NCBI RefSeq assembly: GCF_006149045.1
Contig: NZ_VBSN01000038.1
Location: 372,001-436,000, forward strand
Source of the DNA: Dyadobacter flavalbus
Lineage (GTDB): Bacteria > Bacteroidota > Bacteroidia > Cytophagales > Spirosomataceae
Direction: 5' to 3'
Length of the DNA stretch: 64,000 nt
The translations under genes and the position numbers were made by a program. The notes below the pieces were generated by a model. It was not told where the DNA came from. It searched no databases and was given only the letters and a program-made list of their open reading frames with translations. This document shows, in pieces, positions 35,384 to 43,043 of this stretch. How positions within the stretch are numbered: the first letter of the stretch is position 1; each line of letters begins with the position of its first letter.

Positions 35384-35748
35384 ATGAGAATCGATCCGTT
35401 TTATGTTACGGAACTCGAAGATGCACTGATCAATTTCTGGATTCCCAAAATGCTTGAATTTCCATTGCTGATGAATGGTACATCAACCGGGAAGTAATAC
35501 TGAAAAGCACCAATACTTCGATAAGCGGCATCGGATATATCGGATTTCCAAATGAAAACAAAGCAGCAGAAATCGGTTACATAATTGATGCAAACGAGCA
35601 ATGTAAAGGTTCAGCCACCGAAGCATTGAAAACCTTATCACAATGGGCGCTTCAACACATAGAAGTTGATCCAGTGATAGTACAATCTGCTTACGATAAT
35701 ATTGCTTCCATAAGAATTTTAGAAAAAACAATTTTCAATTTGTCGTGA
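35384..35748 (+). pseudogene. GNAT acetyltransferase (RimJ/RimL type) remnant
   Basis: The second half (35476-35748) reads SGIGYIGFPNENKAAEIGY, then TEALKTLSQWAL and DNIASIRILEK, the core of RimL-like N-acetyltransferases including the acetyl-CoA-binding region. The preceding frame (35384 onward, ALINFWIPKMLE) belongs to the same domain but stops at TAA before it. At least one frameshift separates the parts, and the C-terminus ends early. The codon context is decayed; not a working gene. Confidence 0.75.
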
Positions 35749-35807
35749 ATGCTTTTTTCTTTTGACATATTGTTTTCAAAAGTAATAAACAAGGAAAAGA
35801 GCTATTT

Positions 35808-35840
35808 AAAAGCCTGCAAATTCTGAATTTGCAGGCTTTT
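35808..35840. terminator. perfect inverted repeat, bidirectional terminator-like
   Basis: AAAAGCCTGCAAATT / AATTTGCAGGCTTTT, 15 bp perfect arms around a three-base loop, A-run and T-run at the ends. It bounds the left end of the tRNA-Lys-derived array. Confidence 0.7.
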
Positions 35841-35857
35841 AAGTTCCAGTGATCTTG

Positions 35858-36255
35858 TTGCAATACCAATAGCACCGGCCACCGGCCGGGACCCATCCAT
35901 CAAAAGGATGCAAGGTAAATGAAAAAAGCGCCTGTCGAGGCGCTTTTCAGTGATCCCGCTGGGATTCGAACGGCATCGGCCGCCCGGCCAGGACCCAAAC
36001 ATTAAAAGGATGCAAGGTAAATGAAAAAAGCGCCTGTCGAGGCGCTTTTTAGCGATCCCGCTGGGATTCGAACGGCACCGGCCGCCGGCCAGGACCTATC
36101 CATCAAAAGGATGCAAGGTAAATGAAAAAAGCGCCTGCCGGGGCGCTTTTCAGTGATCCCGCTGGGATTCGAACGGCATCGGCCGCCCGGCCAGGACCCA
36201 TACATTAAAAGGATGCAAGGTAAATGAAAAAAGCGCCTGTCGAGGCGCTATTCAG
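35858..36255 (-). repeat. tandem array of tRNA-Lys 3'-fragment plus terminator units (about 102 bp)
   Basis: Four units, with terminator hairpins starting at about 35921, 36023, 36124 and 36226 (spacing 102, 101, 102). On the minus strand a full unit reads: the middle of tRNA-Lys (anticodon loop to variable region), a GC-rich insert of 15-16 bp such as GGCATCGGCCGCCCGG (plus strand) in the T-loop, the T-arm and acceptor 3' end, then the GCGCCTCGACAGGCGC hairpin with a T-run and GCATCC-like filler. The 5' half of the tRNA is always missing. The leftmost copy is degenerate. The array ends at an intact tRNA-Lys gene. Confidence 0.85.
36227..36248 (-). terminator. terminator of the first tRNA-Lys gene
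   Basis: On the minus strand GCGCCTCGACAGGCGC is followed by six T, just after the tRNA 3' end. The same hairpin is copied in every unit of the array downstream. Confidence 0.75.
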
Positions 36256-36328
36256 TGATCCCGCTGGGATTCGAACCCAGGACCCATACATTAAAAGTGT
36301 ATTGCTCTACCAGCTGAGCTACGGAATC
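36256..36328 (-). tRNA. tRNA-Lys (anticodon TTT)
   Basis: 73 nt cloverleaf read on the minus strand. The acceptor GATTCCG pairs with CGGGATC, discriminator A. D-arm GCTC...GAGC, anticodon stem ATACA/TGTAT around CTTTTAA, T-arm CTGGG/CCCAG around TTCGAAT. No CCA is encoded. Confidence 0.95.
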
Positions 36329-36428
36329 TTGTTTTGCTGATTTTTTAACTGTTCAATTTCAGAATTTGTTTTGCCAATGTTTTAATTGCTGTGCTGAGAA
36401 GCTTACACTAAAATATTTCAAAACTTGG

Positions 36429-36501
36429 TGATCCCGCTGGGATTCGAACCCAGGACCCATACATTAAAAGTGTATTGCTCTACCAGCTGAGCTACGGAAT
36501 C
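36429..36501 (-). tRNA. tRNA-Lys (anticodon TTT), second copy
   Basis: Identical over 73 nt to the copy at 36256-36328, 100 bp upstream of it in transcription direction. Probably one tandem transcription unit. Confidence 0.95.
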
Positions 36502-36552
36502 ATTTATTTTCTTTTAACACCTGTATTCTCTTTGCTATCTTCTCATGTAAGA

Positions 36553-36620
36553 GCCAGGACCCATACATTAAAAGCGGACGCCGCGCGGTGTATTGCTCTA
36601 TCAGCTGAGCTACGGAATCT
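36553..36620 (-). pseudogene. interrupted third tRNA-Lys copy
   Basis: On the minus strand the 5' half (acceptor 5' strand, D-arm, anticodon stem 5' side) is nearly perfect. Then 14 GC-rich bases (CGGACGCCGCGCGG on the plus strand) interrupt the anticodon loop, followed by the middle part to CCAGG. The T-arm and 3' acceptor are missing. The break points coincide with those used in the array at 35858-36255. Confidence 0.75.
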
Positions 36621-36780
36621 TGTTTTGTTAATTTTGTTTTTTAACTGTTCAACTTTCAGTTTTTCGGATTCCGAGTTTGAAAGGCTTAACGTTGTCTCAG
36701 CTCTGGAATTCTGCATTTCATTGGATTAGCCGAGGCATTTTCCGTAATTGCGATGCAAAAGTAGAATTCTAAAAAGTATA

Positions 36781-37515
36781 ATGCAAGTCCTGAGTAAGAA
36801 ATACCTGATGTTTTGGCTGATAACGGGATCAATATTGGTGCCGAAAACAGCACTTTCTGCCAATTATAAAGAGCTAAAAACTGCTGATTCTCTGTTTGCT
36901 ATGGCGCGGTATACGGAGTCAATGATTTTGTATAAAAAAAATTTCAGCGAACAGGAAAAAAATAACGAAGCACTGCTGTTGAAGCTCGCTTTTTTGTCAG
37001 AAAAGACAAATAATTATACAGACTGCCTGTTTTACCTGAGCAAACTGGCCCTGATCAATCCTTCCCGAAGGCTCTTTGAAAAAATGGATAAACTGGCCGA
37101 AGAGCAAAATATAAAAGGTTATGAATTTGATGATTACAACTATTTTATAATATTTTATCGAAGATATGGTGATTACATTCCGATATTGCTTCTAACTTTG
37201 GGGACCTATATAGTTGTAATCATGGTGACAAAATCGCGGCGGAGAGAACCGATCCTTCAAATCCATAAGATCTCAATCGTTGCTTATCTGCTGGTTTTAC
37301 TGGGATTGCTGAATGTTCCGTCACTTTATCAGACATGCATTATAGTCAATGAAAATACTTTTTTACGCGACGAACCTTCTTCTGCGTCCTCGGTAATCGA
37401 AAGGATCGGGAAAGGTCACAAGCTTACTATTTTAGGTTCTGTGGATCACTGGAACAGGGTAATCTGGGACAACGAAATCGTTTATATCCGCAAAAGTGAT
37501 GCCCTGGATATTTAA
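36781..37515 (+). CDS. membrane protein with TPR-like and C-terminal SH3-like domains (BatE-like)
   Basis: 244 aa from the ATG at 36781; an upstream TTG at 36748 is unlikely. An N-terminal signal or membrane segment is followed by a TPR-like helical region (about 30-105, ADSLFAMARYTESMILYKKNF). Two membrane segments lie at about 125-150 and 160-185, and a C-terminal SH3-like domain at about 190-244 (LRDEPSSASSVIERIGKGHKL). This order resembles BatE proteins of the Bacteroidota aerotolerance cluster, but the other bat genes are absent here. Function unknown. Confidence 0.7.
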   Translation: MQVLSKKYLMFWLITGSILVPKTALSANYKELKTADSLFAMARYTESMILYKKNFSEQEKNNEALLLKLAFLSEKTNNYTDCLFYLSKLALINPSRRLFEKMDKLAEEQNIKGYEFDDYNYFIIFYRRYGDYIPILLLTLGTYIVVIMVTKSRRREPILQIHKISIVAYLLVLLGLLNVPSLYQTCIIVNENTFLRDEPSSASSVIERIGKGHKLTILGSVDHWNRVIWDNEIVYIRKSDALDI

Positions 37516-37593
37516 CGGCCGTTTGGTATCATTTTTGTAGGGTGACAAGTTTATATGTATATTTAAGGGTTAAATTTTTTAAATTAATGATGT

Positions 37594-38061
37594 ATGAAAA
37601 AGCCAATGAAGCATTTTTTACTGTTGATCGCAGGAGTTTTGATGATAGGATTTGTTTCTTCCTGTAAAGAAGAAGGACCGCACAAAGAAGATATTGTCAA
37701 GTTGACAGCTGTTATAAACAGTACTCCGACTATTCCCAAAGTAACTTCATCTGCACAGGGAACCGGTGTTTTTGAATACAACAAAAACACAATGGAGCTT
37801 AAATACAACATTAATTATCAAAACATTACGCCCACTGCAATTACCATTAACAATCCGGGCCCGGCGTGGCAGGCAGGTCCGATCCTGTTTGAACTGGCTG
37901 TGAATCCGACAGGAAACCAGATTCAGGGAACGAAAAAACTGAACACAACAGAACAAGCTGTTCTGATGGCCGGCACTTTATATGTGAACATCGTTACAAA
38001 GGAAAATATCTATGGTGAAATCCGGGGACAAATCGTACCGGATACTTTTGGCGAGGACTAA
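37594..38061 (+). CDS. CHRD-like lipoprotein
   Basis: 155 aa. A lipobox (FVSSC, about residues 20-24) ends the signal peptide, so the mature protein is lipid-anchored. The body resembles the CHRD domain: an internal KYNINYQNITPTAITI segment, a central HIH-like position replaced by NPGPAWQAG, and the terminal NIYGEIRGQIVP motif. CHRD domains occur in secreted bacterial proteins with unclear function. Single gene, ending at a shared bidirectional terminator. Confidence 0.75.
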   Translation: MKKPMKHFLLLIAGVLMIGFVSSCKEEGPHKEDIVKLTAVINSTPTIPKVTSSAQGTGVFEYNKNTMELKYNINYQNITPTAITINNPGPAWQAGPILFELAVNPTGNQIQGTKKLNTTEQAVLMAGTLYVNIVTKENIYGEIRGQIVPDTFGED

Positions 38062-38082
38062 TGATTAATTCGGTTCCGTTAT

Positions 38083-38120
38083 AAAAAAGGCTTGCAGAAA
38101 AATTTCTGCAAGCCTTTTTT
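38083..38120. terminator. bidirectional terminator
   Basis: AAAAAAGGCTTGCAGAAA / TTTCTGCAAGCCTTTTTT with almost no loop, between the convergent CHRD-like and helicase genes. Confidence 0.9.
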
Positions 38121-38128
38121 ATTGTTGC

Positions 38129-39364
38129 CTATTTTTTCTTCTTTTTCCTTTTTGCCGTTTCAAATTCCTCAACTTCTTTCATCAGGGATTTGAGATCATC
38201 GGAAGTGTCTTCGGTAAAATCCAGTGTCTGCGAATATTCGGAAGATGAAATTTTAAGAACGTCAATCGGCTTGTCCAGATACTGCTGTATTTCTTCCAGA
38301 ACGGGTTTTTCTTCAGGGCTGCAGAATGAAACGGCCAACCCCTTTTGCGTGCCCCGGCCCGTACGCCCTACTCTGTGTACATAATTTTCGGCCTGCTCCG
38401 GCAAATCGTAGTTTACTACATAGTCTACATTGGCAATGTCGATTCCTCGGGCACTTACGTCCGTTGCAATCAGAATTTTAACGTTCCCTTTTTTGAATTC
38501 ATTCAGCGCAGTAAGCCGGTCTGCCTGATCTTTGTCGCCGTGGATGGTCAGGCTTCTGATGCCCATTCGTTCCAAAGCATTAAAAACCCTTTCCGCACGG
38601 ACTTTGGTCCTGACAAAAACCAGGATTTTACTTTCCGGATTTTCCCTGATCACCCGTTCCAGAAAAAAACGCTTGTCGTCCATGCCGATAAAAGCAACAG
38701 AATGCGAGATATTTTTGGCAACCGGATTGTTTGGTGAAATCTGGATGCGGATCGCGTTTCTAACCAGAGAATAAGCCAGTTTTTTAATTTTATCGTTAAT
38801 CGTTGCCGAGAAGAACAGCGTCTGCCGGTTCTTTGGCAAAAACCGGATCAGATCCTGAATATCTTTGATAAAGCCCAGATCCAGCATATGGTCGGCTTCA
38901 TCCAGAATCAGGATTTCGATCCGGTTCAGCTTGATATGACCCTGACTTACAAGATCGAACATGCGGCCCGGCGTGGAAATCAGCACGTCAATCCCTTTTT
39001 CCAGCTGTGCAATCTGCGGCCCCTGCTCTACCCCGCCGAAAACACTGAACGCCTTGACACGCGTATGCTGCCCGATTTTATTGAAAACTTCGGTTATCTG
39101 AATCGCCAGCTCCCGCGTTGGAACCATGACAACACATTTTATTCCCTCCGATCTGCTTGATACCTTTTGCTTGTGCAGCTTGTCAATAACCGGAATGGCG
39201 AAAGCAGCCGTTTTTCCTGTTCCCGTCTGCGCAATGGCCAGTACATCTTCTCCTTTTATAATCGCCGGAATAGCCTTGAACTGAATATCAGTCGGGCGCT
39301 TGAAGCCTGCTGTTTCAAGGCTTCTTTTAATTTCCGGGGCAATCTGGTAATCTTCAAATTTCAT
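38129..39364 (-). CDS. rhlE: DEAD-box ATP-dependent RNA helicase (RhlE-like)
   Basis: 411 aa with all family motifs in order: Q-motif PTDIQFKAIP, motif I AQTGTGKT (about 43-50), PTREL, TPGR, DEAD (motif II, about 154-157), SAT, then in the second lobe ARGIDIANVDYV and HRVGRTGR. The C-terminal tail is short and Lys-rich (KRKKKKK), as in Bacteroidota RhlE paralogues. It unwinds short RNA duplexes, probably in ribosome assembly or RNA decay and cold adaptation. Single gene, transcribed from near 39400. Confidence 0.92.
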   Translation of the reverse strand: MKFEDYQIAPEIKRSLETAGFKRPTDIQFKAIPAIIKGEDVLAIAQTGTGKTAAFAIPVIDKLHKQKVSSRSEGIKCVVMVPTRELAIQITEVFNKIGQHTRVKAFSVFGGVEQGPQIAQLEKGIDVLISTPGRMFDLVSQGHIKLNRIEILILDEADHMLDLGFIKDIQDLIRFLPKNRQTLFFSATINDKIKKLAYSLVRNAIRIQISPNNPVAKNISHSVAFIGMDDKRFFLERVIRENPESKILVFVRTKVRAERVFNALERMGIRSLTIHGDKDQADRLTALNEFKKGNVKILIATDVSARGIDIANVDYVVNYDLPEQAENYVHRVGRTGRGTQKGLAVSFCSPEEKPVLEEIQQYLDKPIDVLKISSSEYSQTLDFTEDTSDDLKSLMKEVEEFETAKRKKKKK

Positions 39365-39451
39365 AAACTGTCATCTATTCAGGCAAACCTTTTTCCCTGA
39401 TTTTCAAAATCCCGTAAAGATACGCCCGTTATCCGGTAACAGCCTGATTTA

Positions 39452-39751
39452 TTACAAACCCGGTTCAAAAAACCGGAGCCTGTTTTTAAGCCCCGTTATT
39501 TCTCTTTCCATATCATCAATGCGTCCCAAAAGCGTATGAATCGCCTCAATGCCTTCCAGATTGATATCCAGTTCCTGATGCAGGCGTATCATGCGTTCAA
39601 TTTTCTGCAGTTGCGGAACATGCAGGAATTGCGTTTCACTTTCTACAACCGTTTCGATCATTCCGCTACGCTGCAAAGATTCTATAAATGAATACTCTAC
39701 ATTGTAAAAACTGCAGAATGTCTTTATCGCTATTAACTGACTGTTTTCCAT
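39452..39751 (-). CDS. cbpM: CbpM-like chaperone modulator
   Basis: 99 aa. A MerR-like winged-helix N-terminus (about 1-70; CSFYNVEYSFIESLQRSGMI) and a coiled C-terminal helix (about 60-99). CbpM binds the J-domain of CbpA and inhibits it. The gene lies 14 bp downstream of the CbpA-like gene on the same strand, the standard arrangement. Confidence 0.85.
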   Translation of the reverse strand: MENSQLIAIKTFCSFYNVEYSFIESLQRSGMIETVVESETQFLHVPQLQKIERMIRLHQELDINLEGIEAIHTLLGRIDDMEREITGLKNRLRFFEPGL

Positions 39752-39765
39752 AACTACTGAGCGGT

Positions 39766-40650
39766 TTAGGATTTGGATAATTCAGTAAACAACATTTTTT
39801 GATGTTCAGTAAGATTGGTCGGAATTTTAACGTTCAGGGTTACATAAAGGTCGCCAAACTGTCCTTCCTGCTTGTACACCGGAAAACCTTTTCCTTTTAA
39901 CCTTACAACACTTCCGTTTTGCGTTTCCGGCTTGATATTGAGCTTCACCTTCCCGTTCATCGTATCAGTAACAAGTTCTCCGCCCAGAACGGCCGTGTAA
40001 AGATCAAGATCTGCTTTCAGGTGAAGATCATTGCCGGCTCTGCGGAATTTTTCATCCGGTTCAATAGCAAAAGTTATGTACAGGTCTCCGTTCGGACCGC
40101 CGTTTGAGCCAGGCCCGCCGTGACCTGAAATTTTAATGGTTTGTCCGTTTTCAATGCCGGCCGGCACATTGATCCTGATATTTCTGCCGTTTACAGCCAG
40201 CGTGCGTTTATGCGTTTCATAGGCTTCCTTCAGAGTCAGACGAACTTCCGCCTGATAATCCTGGCCTCTGAACCTTGCCTGTCTGCCGCCTCCGCTGAAA
40301 CCGCTTCCGGAACCGAACATGGATTCAAAAAAATCAGAGAAACCGTCGCCGCCGCCCGAAAACCATTCACCTTCCTGACGGCCTGCACTGGCCCGCGACT
40401 GTCTGGCTTTTTCAAATTCCTCGCTGTACTGCCAGTCTTTTCCGTACTGGTCATATTTTTTTCTTTTTTCCGGATCGCTTAGCACTTCATTGGCTTCGTT
40501 GAGTTCCTGAAATTTCTTCTGCGCTTCCTTGTCATTGGGGTTAAGGTCCGGATGATATTTCCGGGCCAGTTTCCGGTACGCGTTTTTAATCTCTTTTTCG
40601 TCCGCTTTTTTATCTACTCCAAGCGTCTGATAATAATCTACAAAGGGCAT
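39766..40650 (-). CDS. cbpA: CbpA-like DnaJ-family co-chaperone
   Basis: 294 aa. J-domain at residues about 4-70 with the HPD tripeptide in KYHPDLNP. A Gly/Phe/Ser-rich linker follows (about 90-125, [12 protein letters not shown]). Two C-terminal substrate-binding beta domains occupy about 130-290. There is no Cys-rich zinc finger, distinguishing it from DnaJ proper. It stimulates Hsp70 ATPase and binds unfolded protein or DNA. Operon with cbpM immediately downstream. Confidence 0.9.
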   Translation of the reverse strand: MPFVDYYQTLGVDKKADEKEIKNAYRKLARKYHPDLNPNDKEAQKKFQELNEANEVLSDPEKRKKYDQYGKDWQYSEEFEKARQSRASAGRQEGEWFSGGGDGFSDFFESMFGSGSGFSGGGRQARFRGQDYQAEVRLTLKEAYETHKRTLAVNGRNIRINVPAGIENGQTIKISGHGGPGSNGGPNGDLYITFAIEPDEKFRRAGNDLHLKADLDLYTAVLGGELVTDTMNGKVKLNIKPETQNGSVVRLKGKGFPVYKQEGQFGDLYVTLNVKIPTNLTEHQKMLFTELSKS

Positions 40651-40702
40651 AGCAAATCAATTTATAATGTAGAATATTCAATTTTGACAATAGTAAATAA
40701 AT

Positions 40703-40924
40703 CTATTTCCGTTCCAGCATTTTCAGATAAAGATCTTCCACTTTTTTACGTGCCCACGGCGTTTTTCTCAAAAATTTCAGACTGGATTTTACACTCGGTT
40801 CAAACTGGAAGCTGTTTATGTTCACATGATATCCCATTTGCTCCCATCCGTAATAATCGACAAGTTCGTTGAGAATGGCTTCCAGCGTTTTGCCGTGAAG
40901 CGGATTATTCGGTTGTATTTCCAT
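40703..40924 (-). CDS. VF530/DUF2132-family small protein
   Basis: 73 aa from the ATG at 40924; a TTG at 40945 would add seven residues. Hallmarks are [13 protein letters not shown] near the start, YYGWEQMGY, and [20 protein letters not shown] near the end. The family is small and helical with suggested DNA binding; its cellular role is not established. It lies upstream of the cbpA gene by 53 bp on the same strand. Confidence 0.88.
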   Translation of the reverse strand: MEIQPNNPLHGKTLEAILNELVDYYGWEQMGYHVNINSFQFEPSVKSSLKFLRKTPWARKKVEDLYLKMLERK

Positions 40925-41018
40925 ATCTTTTATCAGATTAAGCAATGGTTTAAAGTAGATTTATCACCCTGAATAATTATTATGCGGAATGATTAGTTCA
41001 AACTTACAAAACTTGTTT

Positions 41019-41999
41019 ATGGATCAGATCCGATGGGGAATTCTTGGCTGCGGAAATGTTACCGAAGTGAAAAGCGGACCTGCTTTCAGCAAAGTCGCAA
41101 ATTCCAGTCTTGCAGCCGTTATGCGCAGAGACGCAGAAAAAGCAGCCGGTTATGCGCAGCGGCATCACGTTCCGAAGTGGTATGCCAGTGCCGACGAGCT
41201 GATCAATGATCCGGAAGTCAACGCCATTTACATTGCTACACCGCCGGATGCGCATGAAGAACTTGCGATTAAAGCGATTCGGGCAGGAAAACCGGTTTAC
41301 ATTGAAAAACCGATGGCCAGAAATGCAGCGGAATGCGAGCGGATCATTAAAGCAGGCAAGGAAGCAGGAATCCCGGTTTTTGTGGCTTATTACCGAAGGG
41401 CGCTGGATTATTTTCTGAAAGTAAAAGAACTTGTTGACTCGAAGGTGATCGGTGATGTGCGGTTTGTAAGTATTTGCCTGCAATGGCAGCCTTACGAAGA
41501 AGAAGTTGGTGAAAATGCCAGACCGCGCTGGCGTGTTGTTCCTGAGATTTCCGGCGGCGGACATTTTCACGACCTTGCCTCGCATCAGTTTGATTTTCTG
41601 GAGTTTGTTTTCGGGCCGGTGAAAACGGCGCAGGGAATTTCAAGAAACCAGGCAGGATTGTATGAAGCCGACGATATTGTGGTGGCCAGTTTTGAATTCG
41701 AGTCCGGCGTACTGGGAAACGGAAGCTGGTGTTTTACAATTGACCAAGCACAGCGGCAGGACGAAGCACAAATTACAGGTTCAAAAGGAAAAATAACGTT
41801 TTCTTTTTTTGAAAAATTTGACATTATCGTTGAAAATGAAGTCGGAACAAACGTGATCCATATTCCGTATCCTGAACATGTGCAGCAGCCGCTGATCGAC
41901 CTGATTGTAAAAGAACTGCGCGGCGAAGGAAAAAGCCCGAGCAACGGCGAAACCGGCATCCGAGCAAGCCGCATTATGGACGAAATCTGCAAGAAATAA
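41019..41999 (+). CDS. Gfo/Idh/MocA-family oxidoreductase
   Basis: 326 aa from the ATG at 41019; an ATG at 40989 would add ten residues and cannot be excluded. N-terminal Rossmann domain with GILGCGNVTEVK, and the family EKP motif in YIEKPMARN (about 86-94). The C-terminal alpha/beta domain contains GGGHFHDLASHQFD with the likely catalytic His. NAD(P)-dependent oxidation or reduction of a sugar or inositol-type substrate; specificity unknown. Single gene, divergent from the VF530-like gene. Confidence 0.88.
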   Translation: MDQIRWGILGCGNVTEVKSGPAFSKVANSSLAAVMRRDAEKAAGYAQRHHVPKWYASADELINDPEVNAIYIATPPDAHEELAIKAIRAGKPVYIEKPMARNAAECERIIKAGKEAGIPVFVAYYRRALDYFLKVKELVDSKVIGDVRFVSICLQWQPYEEEVGENARPRWRVVPEISGGGHFHDLASHQFDFLEFVFGPVKTAQGISRNQAGLYEADDIVVASFEFESGVLGNGSWCFTIDQAQRQDEAQITGSKGKITFSFFEKFDIIVENEVGTNVIHIPYPEHVQQPLIDLIVKELRGEGKSPSNGETGIRASRIMDEICKK

Positions 42000-42009
42000 T
42001 TCAATGCTG

Positions 42010-42054
42010 GCAGCTTTTAGCTTTTAGCCGTTGGCTTCCGGCTTTCAGCTTTTT
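42010..42054. repeat. imprecise GCTTTTA/GCTTTC repeat tract
   Basis: Downstream of the oxidoreductase stop, a short tract of degenerate GCTTTT-type repeats (AGCTTTTAGCTTTTAGCC, then GGCTTCCGGCTTTCAGC). Low-complexity sequence; no coding potential. Confidence 0.6.
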
Positions 42055-42247
42055 GAACAGGAATTGATCAGTAAAGAAGATCTGGTAAAAACTTTTAACC
42101 GAAACTGAATTCAATCAATCGCTAATCAGAAAATGAATATTAATATTGCAGCTGTGAGCACAACTGCATAATTATTTAGGTTAAAGCAATACAAAAAAGC
42201 CGCGAAATTCAGTTAATTGAACAATATAAACTCCAAATTCAATAGTC

Positions 42248-42361
42248 ATGGCAAAAGGTAAAAATCTTGACAAAGGAAGCGCAAAAAAAGAGCCTGAGAA
42301 AAACCTGAAAGAGAAACGTGCCGAAAAAAAGGCTAAAAAGGACAGTAAAAAAGATTACTGA
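42248..42361 (+). CDS. small lysine-rich protein
   Basis: 37 codons, ATG at 42248 to TGA at 42361. About 40 percent of residues are Lys (MAKGKNLDKGSAKKEPEK start), with no hydrophobic core, so intrinsically disordered. Small basic proteins of this kind are frequent in Bacteroidota and may bind nucleic acid; the role is unknown. Followed by a long hairpin at 42396. Confidence 0.6.
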   Translation: MAKGKNLDKGSAKKEPEKNLKEKRAEKKAKKDSKKDY

Positions 42362-42395
42362 CCCGTTTCCGAAAGGTTGCATGGATAGTTAAACC

Positions 42396-42445
42396 GAGCG
42401 CAGCCGGATGCCAAAAGAATTCCTGAAGGCAACCCGGCTGCGCTC
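42396..42445. terminator. long GC-rich hairpin
   Basis: GAGCGCAGCCGG / CCGGCTGCGCTC, 12 bp perfect arms with further TGCC/GGCA pairing inside the loop. It stands 35 bp after the small Lys-rich gene. It has no U-run, so terminator assignment rests on position and stem strength. Confidence 0.5.
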
Positions 42446-42579
42446 ATCACAACAATCCTAAATCAATAAGGTCAGAAAATGTTGTTATAAATATTTCCAA
42501 ATGAATTTATAACAACAAATGACAAAATATGACTACAAATAACAATCCGTAAATTTCTTTGATTCAGACCGGTTTTGCT

Positions 42580-42879
42580 TCAATAAACTTCCCGGTTAGT
42601 CTTGTATTTTGCCAGCCGCTTCTTTGATCTGATAATCTTGGAATTGATACGGTTCTTTTCATCGGAAGTCATCACATCGTCGGCCTGGGCCTTTTCAATG
42701 GCCGCCCGTATCAGATCCTGCTCGCGTATCAGTTTGCCGTATTCCACAGCTGTCACTTTTTTATCCTTGTAAGCCGATTCGATCTGATCATTCATTTTTT
42801 TCAGATCCGACTCAAAATCCTGCGCATGAACAGCAACGCCGGAAAGAATTAAAACGGAGGCTATAAAAAGGGATTTCAT
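42580..42879 (-). CDS. hypothetical secreted helical protein
   Basis: 99 aa. Signal peptide at residues 1-19 (cleavage near VHAQ). The mature part is highly charged and helical (SDLKKMNDQIESAYKDKK...), ending in a basic stretch (KIIRSKKRLAKYKTNREVY). Unrecognised; predicted periplasmic. Confidence 0.7.
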   Translation of the reverse strand: MKSLFIASVLILSGVAVHAQDFESDLKKMNDQIESAYKDKKVTAVEYGKLIREQDLIRAAIEKAQADDVMTSDEKNRINSKIIRSKKRLAKYKTNREVY

Positions 42880-43043
42880 TATATAAGGATTTGCTGAAAG
42901 AAATATTTTCTGAACGCTGCTAATTTAAAAAAGTGTTTTTTTCGTAAATCATTAAATTTAGTTTCTGGTAAAATTTAAAGCAAGTTCCGGGTTGAACAGA
43001 AAGGATTAAAACGGCACATTTGCGGAAAAGAAGCACTAAAAAC

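Noticed and set aside
35802-36205. Two minus-strand open frames (66 and 67 codons) across the repeat array
   Set aside because: They are translations of the tRNA-Lys-derived repeat; the near-identical peptides (GSWPGGRCRSNPSGITEKR) come from repeated non-coding DNA.
35858-36255. Possible CRISPR array
   Set aside because: Units are about 102 bp, contain tRNA sequence and terminators, and have no unique spacers between short repeats; no cas genes nearby.
42010-42054. Possible regulatory repeat
   Set aside because: Degenerate low-complexity GCTTTT-type tract with no regular period; treated only as a repeat.
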